From Yamagishiella unicocca (Eukaryota > Chlorophyta > Chlorophyceae > Chlamydomonadales > Volvocaceae), in the NCBI GenBank assembly GCA_003116995.1, contig BDSL01000095.1:186001-250000 (forward strand): a stretch of 64,000 bases of DNA, read 5' to 3'. The translations under genes were made by a program, and so were the position numbers. Below the pieces are notes generated by a model, which was not told where the DNA came from, made no database searches, and saw only the letters and a list, made by a program, of their open reading frames with translations. Shown here in pieces: positions 23,096 through 33,802 of this stretch (positions are counted from its first letter, which is position 1; each line of letters opens with the position of its first letter).

Positions 23096-24156
23096 ATGTC
23101 GGGACCAAAAACAAAAGAGCAACAAGGGGTGCTCCTGTTCGAGGACGATGACGGCGATGCCGCGACAAGTGACCCGCAACTAGAACTGAAGATAAACAAG
23201 TATGCTCTTTATATGCTCTTTATATATGTAACAAGGCGTCGATGCCTTGACGTCCTGGGCACTCCACATCTTTCCCGCTTCCGGCCCACTGCCGTCAGGT
23301 ACCTCGAGGAGCGGACGGGAAAGAATCCTGCGCCGAAGCCAGCCCCCAAGAAAGGTGTTGTGTGGTTAGCGTGCTGTGGGGCGGTCTTTATGAATTTGTT
23401 GCGCAAGACCTAACCAGAAGCCCGTAACCACACAGACGAGGAAGAATTGCCGGACGATGAGGAGCACACGGGAATCACAGACGATGAGCGTGATGAGGAA
23501 GGGGAGCCGGATTACGATGTGGCGTCGCGGATGACATTGAAAGCTTCTTCGGAGGCATTTCTCGAGGTACGTGCCTGTGGCATCCCATCAAATTGGACAA
23601 GAGGATCGCATTTGAATGGCGCGATAGATAGCGGGGACGTACAAGGATGTAGGTGCTAGACGCGCCTACCAGGGGGGCATTCTGTGGAGAGCAAGCGGAC
23701 AGGTGTGGTACGAGGGTTTTTTCTGCGTCCTAACCTGACCCAGGCAAGGGTTCCGGTGCCCGGTACGGCACTCACTCATCCCCTAATGACTCAAGCGCTC
23801 TTGCTACTGTTGCCATGGCAGGGCAGCGAACCCAGTTATGCATAAGGACTGGGCGTGCACTTACCATTTCCATGTCTGGAGGTCATGGTGATGCGATCCC
23901 CAGCAGCAAATACATGCGCAGGGATATGGAAGTATGATGACGCAGTTGATCCTAGCGGCTGGCCGTCCTGCTCAGAGTCTTCTGCATTCCGCAATTCCGC
24001 TGGCTGCAACGACAACAATGTGTCCACCCTGTTCGCATCGTTACCCCATTACCGTAGGTAATGGCTGAGGCACGGCAGCAGTACGAAAAAGAGAAAGAAG
24101 CGGCGAGGCAGAAGAAGAAGGGCAAGGCACCCGCAAAGGAGGACCCTAAGGCGTGA
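23096..24156 (+). CDS. Small charged protein of unknown function
   Basis: Not recognised. Four exons (23096-23199, 23299-23354, 23418-23566, 24058-24156) give a 135-residue hydrophilic protein. In order it has an acidic N-terminal segment (LLFEDDDGDAATSD), LELKINKYLEERTGK, a Lys/Pro spacer, and a strongly acidic stretch (TDEEELPDDEEH to DEEGEPDYD). A Lys/Arg/Glu-rich helix follows (VMAEARQQYEKEKEAARQKK, likely coiled coil) and the end is basic. Exon 3 could instead begin at the AG 16 bases later, which would also keep frame. No signal peptide or membrane segment. The mix of acidic and basic tracts is common in nucleolar and chromatin proteins, but no family is claimed. Confidence 0.6.
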
Positions 24157-24998
24157 TGCAACGCTGGTTTTGCTAGTTTTGCTTGGTGCGCGCGCGGGAT
24201 TGGGAGTTCTTGCTGGCCCAGGGTGCTCAGATGTATTTGATCGAGGATTGTGACGCGTGAGACCTGCACGTGGGGGACTTGATGATTGGCTACCTCTTCT
24301 GTCCATGGAGGGAACTGCTTGCGGTATCCCCGCCGGCAAAGGCGGCAGCGAGAGGGTGTGACAGTTGTGATATGAGGGACTGGCGCGGCTGGATCCGTGC
24401 CAGTTGGAAGAGCAGCAATGCAGCTTGCCTAAAGCTTTCTCATCAGAGTACGCAGTGATGGCGTTGCCAAAAGCGTCGCGTTGCGATTTGGGGGGATTCC
24501 ACATGCATCGAAAAGAGGAAGAACAGGATCTGACGGGCCCGGATCTATGGTACTGTTTTTGGAGAGCTCGTTTTGATAACGTCGATGAAGCCGCATCAGG
24601 GAATCGGCAGGTCCACGCGTAGGATATATTACCGCCAAACTGCAGGCACGAATACGGAATCTAAATCGGGCAGGTATGATCCTAATTTACCCAGCTATTT
24701 GGTAAACGCTGCAATAACAAGTTTTGAAAACGCTATGGCATCCTTGCCGCCAGTTTCTCACTGCACGTATATATGAATGGTGGGCGTGGCTTCGGGGCGG
24801 TCGTGCAAGGAGATTAGCATGATGATAGGGACAGGACTCGACACATTTCTGGGTAATCTTTTGGCTAATACCATTGTACCGTGCAGCTCGCGTAATTTAA
24901 ACGCTCACCAGTTTACGCCTGGCGTTAGTTTCCCTTTCTTCCACCCACCGACCTACCCAATTTCCGATAGCAATACGGCCATATCAGAATTGTCCTAG
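24157..24998. other. Intergenic, 3' of the charged protein
   Basis: AT-richer sequence without recognisable exons. No TGTAA was found after the stop at 24156. Confidence 0.4.
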
Positions 24999-25010
24999 AA
25001 ATATATATAG
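24999..25010 (+). promoter_or_regulatory. TATA box of HRGP 2
   Basis: AAATATATATAG is a strong TATA element 166-177 bases upstream of the HRGP 2 start codon at 25176. It predicts transcription starting near 25030-25040. Confidence 0.55.
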
Positions 25011-25028
25011 GGGCCTGGCAATAATCGA

Positions 25029-25060
25029 CGGGCGGCAGGCTCAGCGTTTCCTGCCGCCCG
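25029..25060 (+). promoter_or_regulatory. Hairpin at the predicted transcription start of HRGP 2
   Basis: CGGGCGGCAGG at 25029-25039 is exactly complementary to CCTGCCGCCCG at 25050-25060, with a 10-base loop. It begins about 20 bases after the TATA box, so the stem would lie at the very 5' end of the mRNA or straddle the start site. A GC-rich cap-proximal stem can limit translation initiation; that role is inference. Confidence 0.4.
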
Positions 25061-25175
25061 GTGAAGGCAGTCGGCGAGGGACTATATTACACAAGTTCCC
25101 GATGCCAGTACTCCTGTGATATATATCTGCTGTACCAGCGGAGCTGCCAGCTCTGTTGTGGTGCTTGAAATACTA

Positions 25176-28100
25176 ATGGCTGTCAGGAAGCCGCTGGCAG
25201 CTGGCCATTATCCATGGGCATCTGCCTGGTCAATACTAGCTGTGTGCATGGTTATGTTTTGTCGCGATACGCGTGCCGCTGCGCCGGGCCTGGAGCAGTG
25301 GTGCGCCTTCAGTACCGCCCACCAGGCCACCAGCGCTTGCCAGAGCGCAACGACATGCCAGGTTTGTGGAAGAAGCAGTAAGCCGTTGGGTGTCAGTCTG
25401 AGGGCGTTGTCGGCGGATTACCCAGCCAAACTGTCCCTGGATCTAAAACTCCCACCCACCCCGCCAAATCTTGCACCGTGCCGGCAATGAATTCCTCATC
25501 AATATGCGGCATACTAAATACGATATATGACCTCAGTAAGCTGGTGTATTCCCGCTCCTCATCCCCCCAAATGCACCCTGCTGTTCACGTAAGCGGCAGG
25601 AGGGGCCAGCCCAGTCCAGCCCATCTCTCACCCCGTGCCGCTTTTACGCTTTGCACCCACCGCCCTCGTCGCACCACAGACCGCCGACGACTGGTGGGCC
25701 TCCCCAGACCTGTGTGCGCTGCCAGGCCCAGCCGGTACCTTCCCCTTCAGCTTCTCCGCCTATGACGTGTGCGGCGGTCCCGAGGCAGTCACCAGCCTGC
25801 CGCTGGCGGATTTCTCGGGGCGCCAGCTGGGTTCGGCAGTGCTGTTCCGAAGCCACGGCTCCCCGCTGCTGCACGTGACTGTCGTACTTGGTTCGGCAGA
25901 CGGCGCGGCAGTGCTATACCGGCAGCGGCTCCAGCCTGGGCAAGGTGTGTGATTTGGGTCGCGGCTGGCTGGGAGTTGGCCCGGGAGGTTGTGGTGGAAG
26001 GCGTGTCACAGGAGGGGTGACGGCAACTGGGGGCCAGGAGAGGGGCTACCCGCGATAGCAGCGGCGGATGATGGCGGGGCGCCAGGATGGGGAGCAGAGA
26101 GCAGCGAAGTGGCGGCGGGTGTGGTCGGGATATGGAGATTCTATGGCCTCCAGTCCCTAGCAGGCGATGGGAGAAGTCAGCGGTGAATGAGGCCGGACGT
26201 GTGAGAACCTAGGTGCTTCTGAAGAGATCTGGCCAGGCCTTGGAGGCTTGATCCTGTGCACCCATCCTCCATGCCCACCTCCTTGGAGGGGCACTGCCTG
26301 CGTTGGCTGCTGCTTGCTGCGGCTGCTGTGGAGGTGCAGCATGTTGGGGTTCAGATCGTGGGGGTGAGCACGGCAACCCAAATGGCGGGGTGAACCCCAC
26401 CAACTGGCGGCGTGTGGTCTTGTGAGCGAACAGGCCGTAGCTATGAGGCTGGGGGCGGGCGGGTGGCGCCGCCGAAGGGTGTCTCGGCACGAGTAAGCAG
26501 ATCAGTGCATCAGCGGGTTGAGGCGGAGCAAAAGGACCGGGGGGGCTCCTCCGTCGCACATATAGCCCGGGGCGATGTGGGTCGGTCTGCAACTGTGCTG
26601 GTCGCCGTAATCGACGCCCTCGCGCGCGCCTTACCTATCTACCCCTACAACCCTATAACTCTTCCTCCCCTCTGCCCCCCGAAATTTCTGTTCTAAACGG
26701 TTTTTCTCGCATCCACGGGTCTCCCTCGCAACCCCTCTGCTCCCCCTCCCCTCCCGTAGAGACCGCCTCCCTCTTCATCTCCAACACGCTCCACCTGGGG
26801 CCCCGCCCGCAGTACTCCATCCTCCTGCCGCAGTCCCCGGGCGGCCAGGGTGGCCAGCCGCACAGCTGCTTCACCTGGTCGCTGGATCTCCGGGCGGTGT
26901 GCGACCCGCTGCACAGCCACCAGACCGGGCTGGACCCGGCCAGCGGGGCCCCCCTGTGCTCCTGCAATGACGGCCGTCGCGACGCCAGCTGCCCGCCGAC
27001 GGACCTGTCAGAGCTGGCGGCGCTGTACTTCTCGCTGCGGGTGAGGCCGCCGCGCGTGGTAGGGGAGGGGCGAGGTGCCAAGGAACGGCAGGGAGGATGC
27101 GCCGATAGCGGCATTAGCGAGGGGGGCTAGGACGGGCGGGGCAAGGAGGGGAGGGGCGAGGAGGGGAGGGAAGGAAAGGCGTGGAGGGCGTGGGCGGAAG
27201 GGCTGACGGCAGCCACCACAACCGGTGTTCTTCAACCAGCCCTACGTGTAAGGCCAGGGCCAACACCTCTGCAGCGACCGGAACCGTAAGGCCACACGGT
27301 AACCTAGCGAATATCCTTCATCGCCGCCAGTGCGATTCCCGCCGCACCACCCGCCCCTTAACCTCTTCCGTTGCCGCCCGCCCCTTAACCTCCTCCGTTG
27401 CCGCCCTCCCGCCCTCCTTCCCCCTCTGCAGCTGAACGTCACCCTGGCGCAGCCCGGTCGGTCAGGCTGCGGCGAGGACCTCGCCTCCGCCACGACCATC
27501 ACCACCCGCTTCCCATCTGGCACCTTGTCGCTCCCCAGCGGCCTCGGGTCCCCCATCACCGTGGGGCCGGTCCGCACCGGCTGCTGGGACCCGGCGCCGC
27601 AGACATTCAGCGGCAACTCGGCGCCGTACATTGCGGTGGCGCGCCGACAGGTGGCGGAGTCTGCGTCCGCAAGCCCGCCCGTGTACCCGCCCATATCCTA
27701 CCCCACGCCGGACGCCAGCCCGCCGCCGGCCAGCCAGCCGCCGGCCAACCCGCCGGCTGATGTGTCGGCCACGCTGCTGGTTCGCAGCCCTGTGCGGGCG
27801 CTGGTGCAGGCGGGGCAGTGCTCGCAGGCAGTGATGCAGCTCTACCCGCTGTACAAGGCGGGGGGCGTAAGGTGGGTGGGAGGGCGGGGGGGGGCGCGGG
27901 GGTGGCGGCGGCTGACGGGATAGGAGAGGAGGGGGTGGGCATGTGGATGGCCTGTCGGGAAGGATGGCCTGTCGGGAAGGATTGCCGTGGGGTGAGGAGG
28001 GAGCACGTCGCTTTCGACGGGGGCTGTTGTGTGGCGTCTGGACGTGTGGCTGGGTGGTGCATGCGGCGCCCGCCACGCGGCGTATCTGGAGACGCGCGGT

Positions 28101-31100
28101 ACGGCCACCGGGGCATCACAAGCGATGCATATTTGCGGATGGGGCTGTACCCGCCGAGCTCGCACCAGCACCCACCGCACTGGAGGCACCGGTCCTGTCC
28201 CCTCATCTGATGCCCAGCCCCGGCTTCGTCCTCGCCTGCCCTGACGGCCCCCCGCCTCCGCCTCCGACCCTTCGCAGGTTCGACTGCGACGTGCACGACA
28301 GCGGCTCGGGCTACGAGCTCACCTTCCAGCTGGCCTTCTCCACCAGCACCGACTTGGACAGCTTTTCGAGAAGCCTTTCGAACGAGAGGTGGGACCCGAT
28401 TCCTTACCTTCCCTCGTCTGGCTCCGTCAACGGCTGAGCAATGCAACCCCTTCTGTCCTCGAGTGTTGCTATCCAGATCTCCCCGTAAAACGCGCGCTGT
28501 ACGCTTAAGGGATTTTATATTTAGCAAAAACTTACACTTTTATTTGTGGGTGGAAATTCGGCAAGCCGATTCCCATGAACATATCCTCGCGGAATTGCAG
28601 GTTCGGTATGACGCATGCGGGTTGAGGGTTGCGCCTTATGGGTTCGCGCCACCGATGGGGGGCAAGCTAATTGCGGCGCAAGGAGCCGACCCCACCACCG
28701 CGGTCGCGCATCGCCTCCCGGCGCCGCCTGAGCCCCACCCCGACCCCCCAACCCACCTGGCTGCTGCAGGGCCTGGGAAGGGCTGCTTGGCGCCATGACC
28801 GTGGGCTGCGGTTCCATGGCCACCTACTTGGACACCTCTGGGGAGGCGTACGACGTGTGCGGTAGCGAGGACCAGGCGCCGCTGTGCAGGTGAATTTGGG
28901 CGGGCTGGGGGCGATGCAGGGAGGCATGGATGGATGGAGAGCCGTGGGTGGAATGGTGTTCGTGGCGGTGAAACACGTCAAACGGTTTAGGAGGGGAGAT
29001 ACGCCGTTGGAGACTCGCATTAAGACTGCCTCAGCCCTGAGGCCGAGGCCCGCCCAGGCCGACAAGGCGAAAGGTTTTGAACGCGCGTTTTAGGGTGCAT
29101 TGGCATGCATGGGGTGCGTGGGTAACCAGAGGCCTCGGCGGAGGGGCTGGGATTGGGATGTTGGGTGGAGAGTGGGCGCGGCGGGGAGGTTCCGGCCCCA
29201 GGGCGACAAGGCTGGAGCGTCGGGAGGCCGACAGGGCCGATGACACCCGCGGCATTACCGCCAGCCCGCTCCTAACAACCCAGCGCTGCACGTCCCAACC
29301 CCCCGCAGGATCCTCCTGCCGTCCCTCCGCTGCCAGCCGCCGCCGTCCCCTCCGCCCCCCAGCCCCAGCCCGCCGGCCCCGCCGCCGCCGCCGTCGCCGC
29401 CGCCGCCGCCGGTGGTGTGCACCGCCACCACCAGCGTCATCAAGCCGAGCATCGAGTTCATGTACGGCAACTGTGACTCCCTGCTGGTGTTCAACGAGGT
29501 CATGTTCCTCAAAGGTGCGCCATGAGGAGGTCGGCGCAGCTGGCAGCGTGGCGACCTGCCTAGGCGACCTGGCCACGCAGCAGCACCCGGTAGCCTAGTC
29601 CCCAGGGCTGCCGCAGCACACTGCCCTCCTGCGCAGTCACACCTAGCGGCCTCATCGCCGTCCCTCGTCAAGACGTCGTGGCAGTCCAACACACTTGCAT
29701 GGGCGTGAAATCGGACCCCGAGGCAGCGCACCCGCCTGTGGGCCTCCGCTCACGCGACGTCTGCATCCCCGTCCGCACCGCCCACCGCCATCTGCCTCCT
29801 CCCTGCCGTTGCCCCCTCTTGCCCGTGGACAGACGTCACCGTGGTGTCGCTGTTCACATGCGCGCTGACGTCCGGCCGCAGCATCGTCTCTGTGGCTGGC
29901 GCGGTGGCCACCGTGGGTGACGCGGTGCGGTACTACGAGAACGCCAAGATGTCAGGTAGGTGGGGGGGAGGGCTGTCTCTGCCTGCCGCTGTCCCTGTCC
30001 TCGGAGATGTAGTGGGGGGCCTGCAGGCGCCGCTGCCGAGATGTGCCGCATGAGCGTGAGCAAGGAGGCGGGGGGTAAAGGTAAACCTGCAAGAATGTGC
30101 GTTTGCATTTTTGTTGCACACCCTCGCCGTCCGGCCTGACCGCTGCTCCTCCTCTCACCGCTTCTCCACCCACCCCTCCCCTGCCACTGCCAATCACCGC
30201 CACCGGCAGTGAACATCGAGACCCTGGCCATCGCTTTCAACCTGTCCTGCGCCGACTCCCTCGTCTTCGACGCCAGCCCCTGCCTGGGCCCGGAGGGCCG
30301 CATTGTCTACACTGGCCAGACGCTGCCGCCCAGCATTTGCCGCCGACTGCCGCCGGCGCCGCCAGGCCTTGCGACACCACCACCGCGGCCGACGAAACTT
30401 CGCCCGCCGCACCCACCGTACCCACCGTACCAACCGTACGCGCCCGAAGCGCCGTTTCCACCGGAACCCAGCCAGCCGCCGGTGGACGCACCAACGGCGC
30501 CGACCGCGCCGCCGCCGGACACGCCAGCGCCGTTGCCACCGCCTGACGCGCCGCCGCCCCCTAGCCCACCGCCTGATGCTCCCCTGCCTCCGAATGCGCC
30601 AGCGCCGCCGTCGGTAGGTTCGGAGGGAGGAGGGGTCCTACGATGCACGCGGCGGGCTCTGGTCCACACCGCATCGGACAGCGTCTCTCTTTTGCCCATC
30701 GGCGGGACGGGGGGTCAGCGCGAGGCGACGTTGCTTCCAAAGACTGTTTTGCGTCGACGGGGCCGGCCACCAGTATCTCGAATGCCCAACCCAATCCCTC
30801 GTCCCGTTCTTCTGTCTCCGCCCCGCAGGACCCGGGTCCGCCACCGCCCCCACCGCCCCCACCACCCCCGCCGCCGCCGGAGTCTCCACCGCCGCCGCCA
30901 CCACCATCGCCGGATCCTCCTTCGCCGCTGCCACCGCCGCCGCCGCCAGACCCTCCCCCACCGCCGCCACCGCCGCCACCACCCCAATCTCCAGACCTAC
31001 CGCTAGCGCCGCCTAGCCCCCCGGCAGCCCCCCGCCTGCCCGCTGCGCCCATGCTACCGCCCCGCCCGCCGCGGCCGTCCCGCCCTCCCCGGGCCTTACG

Positions 31101-31167
31101 GCGGCAACTGCTGGAGGAGGAGGCGCAACTCGAGGACGACGACGAGGAGCGTACCGGGCAGCAATAG
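25176..31167 (+). CDS. Secreted Cys-rich hydroxyproline-rich glycoprotein (HRGP 2)
   Basis: Predicted cell-wall/extracellular-matrix glycoprotein, 824 residues. Ten exons (25176-25361, 25680-25944, 26760-27040, 27432-27871, 28278-28388, 28770-28889, 29309-29514, 29833-29955, 30210-30613, 30829-31167) all join in frame. A signal-anchor-like stretch (SAWSILAVCMVMFCRDTRAA) precedes a Trp-Cys segment. Exon 2 opens TADDWWASPDLCALP. This mirrors HRGP 1 (WC...C...C, phase-0 intron, TTDLWA...CAVP), so the two are paralogues. Cys-rich globular segments fill residues 62-470. A Pro/Ser linker (about 472-505) and another Cys-rich part (506-625) follow. The last 200 residues are mostly proline with Ser/Asp/Ala and end in a charged tail (RRQLLEEEAQLEDDDEE). 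Unlike HRGP 1, which has one intron, this gene has nine. Confidence 0.82.
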
Positions 31168-33802
31168 CTTCGGTAACAGTCGCTTGAACCTACCGGGAGC
31201 AAATGTAGCTTGGCTGCATTGATGCATTTAGTACGAGTGGAGTAGTTCGAGTGAAGACTGGCAGTTGGAGTCATCTTGTCCGCCGCCGGGATGCTTGCGG
31301 CGCTGCGCTATGGTGGAGAGGTATCGCGGCCTCAGCTGGCTGCAGGTGCTGTGGGATGTTACTTGGTACGGCAGCCCGAGGCCCCGCCGCCCGCCAACAT
31401 TTTGGTGGCCGTGGCTGCTGCAACCTTCCACGGCCTATCCCGTGCAAAAGCTGGTGGCATCAACGGGCCGGGCCATTCGGTTTACCTGGTGTTTGGTTGG
31501 TTGGCTGGGCCTGCGATCGCTGTACAGCGGCAATCGCTACAGCGGCTTGGCTTGCTGGATGGTGAGGCGGGACGGGGCTCCAGGTCATTCGAGAGGGGGC
31601 ATCCTGGACTGGCGAACGTCCTGGCTGGACGTGGCTGAACTGGGCGGTGGCCTACGGAAGTGCGAATAGCAGGTTTCCGCAATCACGCCGTGATTGCGGA
31701 TTGCAATCTGGTGGATGACTCGGCACGTGGCCCCGCTTGACGGGAAGGACCGCGCACTCTTGACCCGATCTGCGGCGTAGAGCAAATGAGAGGAACACCA
31801 GCAGGCTCCCCGCTCATGTGATTGCCTTCGTGACATGACCAGGAGGGGCGGGGCGCGTCAGAGCGATTGTGCCTCATTTCTCCCTGAACCAGGTCCCGGT
31901 CAGCAGCGGCGACAGCAGCTTGGTCCGGCGGGGCATGAGCCGGCGTGGGCTTCCTCGCGGTTCTGCCGTCCTACTGTCATCCCCTAGTTCGGGCGACCTC
32001 GCTTAGGTGGCAGAAGCCAGACCGGCCTACACGCGTTTTGCGACGAGGGCCGGGTGCTCATGGCGTCGAGGCTGGTGAGGCTGCGCGCGAGGCTCCTCTT
32101 CTCCACCCGGCTCAGCGTATTGCACCCTGATGGCCTGCCAAGTCCACCGGCTCATGAAGACGCAAGAGGGATTTTGGCAGTCCATAGTAGTTACCCTGAT
32201 GGCAGGCGTATGTTTTCTCCTCTATGTTTTCTTTGTGTGGTTCGTCCTTCTTCATCGGGGCCGGCCTGGCCTGGGCGGCGTCTTGTCTTTCCTTAAAGCG
32301 ATTAAATGGGGGGAGATGCGCGGGACATCGCCCGCATGACTGTGGGACTGTGTCCGGTCGTGGGAGCGAACGGCGCAGCAGTGGGTGAGCGGCGCCGGAC
32401 AACAGAGAGCCGCGATCTCATTCATGAAACAACATTACGTGCCGATACTTATGGGGCGTGTGTGCGCGCGTGGGTGAGTGGGATGGGGTTGCTGGCTGGC
32501 CGTGGGCTGCGGATGTGGGAGGCAGTTTCAGCAGTGACGGAGCGGGCAAGCAATGTAGGGGCCATTGACGGTAAGTAGCTAGGAAGCTGGATGGCGTTGG
32601 GTGCTGAGTATCCCTGGTTGCCGGTATGTGTCCCCATTCTGGACAGGCCATCCGCGGCACTGTAGGTTGTGCGGGCGATATGTAGTGATGGCATCAAACG
32701 CCATGTAACGATTAGCAAGCTAAGGCTCCGCCGCTGCGCTTCCTGGGATACCGGTATTGCCGTCACTCCCGCTTATGCCCCCACTTCCTTTCGACTGTGC
32801 AAGGAGCAAGACGCCTCAGGGCTTGTGCGTAAGCTATCACGCGTAAGCTATCACGTTTCTGGAGGTGAAAAGGACCTGCACCGCAGGAACCTATCGTTTA
32901 GAGGGAGACTGAGGGATTGAGGGCAACCATAGTTGAGGCAGGAAGCCGGGGCCGAGGGAAAGGCTGCTGAAGCTGACGGGCAGATAGTGGGTGAAGCCGC
33001 AGAGGGCCGCAAATGGCGACTGGTGGAAGGTAGAGGTGCAGGATCACCTGAAGTTGGAGTAGTTACAGAGGAACAGTCCTGGAGTCTCCTGGAGTCCCAT
33101 TCGCACGGCGGTGGGGCGCCTAGGCGGCCAAACAGCTTCTGTCATGAGCGCAATATGGCATTGAAACCGATCAACCGGCGTGGTAAGACGACCAGTCTGC
33201 GGGGAAACCCAACATCCGGCGGGGAACCCCATCAGCTGGTGTAGAAGCCCATTGAATAGGGTGGAATCCCGGCGCGGAGACACACCAGCCCTGATTTGTT
33301 GATGACAACCTCCACCCACGCCATACTACTAAAAGGTCGATGCAGTCAGCTGCCACTGCTAATGCGAAGTGGAATGCAAGGAAAGTTGGCCACTTGGTCA
33401 AGGCAGTTAACCGTAATAGCTTATACTTGATACTTGTTTGGTATCCAGATCGGCGTTTACGTGTATTAGATGAACAAGATCTTTTATTGAGCATCGGTTC
33501 AATATGATTCACGGTTCATGATGCTGACATAACGATAACCGAGCAACCGCAGCGGGTTTACCTGGTAATCTAGGTGCGCTTAACATCCTTGAAAGCTAAA
33601 GCATCGTAACCGACCTAAACATACGAAGTTGCTCGCCTTTGAATAGCAGAATACGTTTCTATCGCCTCCGAAACCAAGCGGCGTAATCCCTAATCCTCAC
33701 CAAAGTATTTGTTATTAGACATTAGGGATGAAGGTTAACTAAACTATCTATATCTCGCAGTTCTTTCGCTACTTCACGCATGAAGCGCGAATCGACGCGA
33801 AC
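31168..33802. other. Intergenic, HRGP 2 to regulator gene
   Basis: No exon could be supported. Open frames near 31276-31638 (120 codons) and 32130-32339 lack clear codon bias or motifs. No repeat of note was recognised apart from short direct repeats. The last 600 bases before 33803 are AT-rich, as expected for a promoter. Confidence 0.4.
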
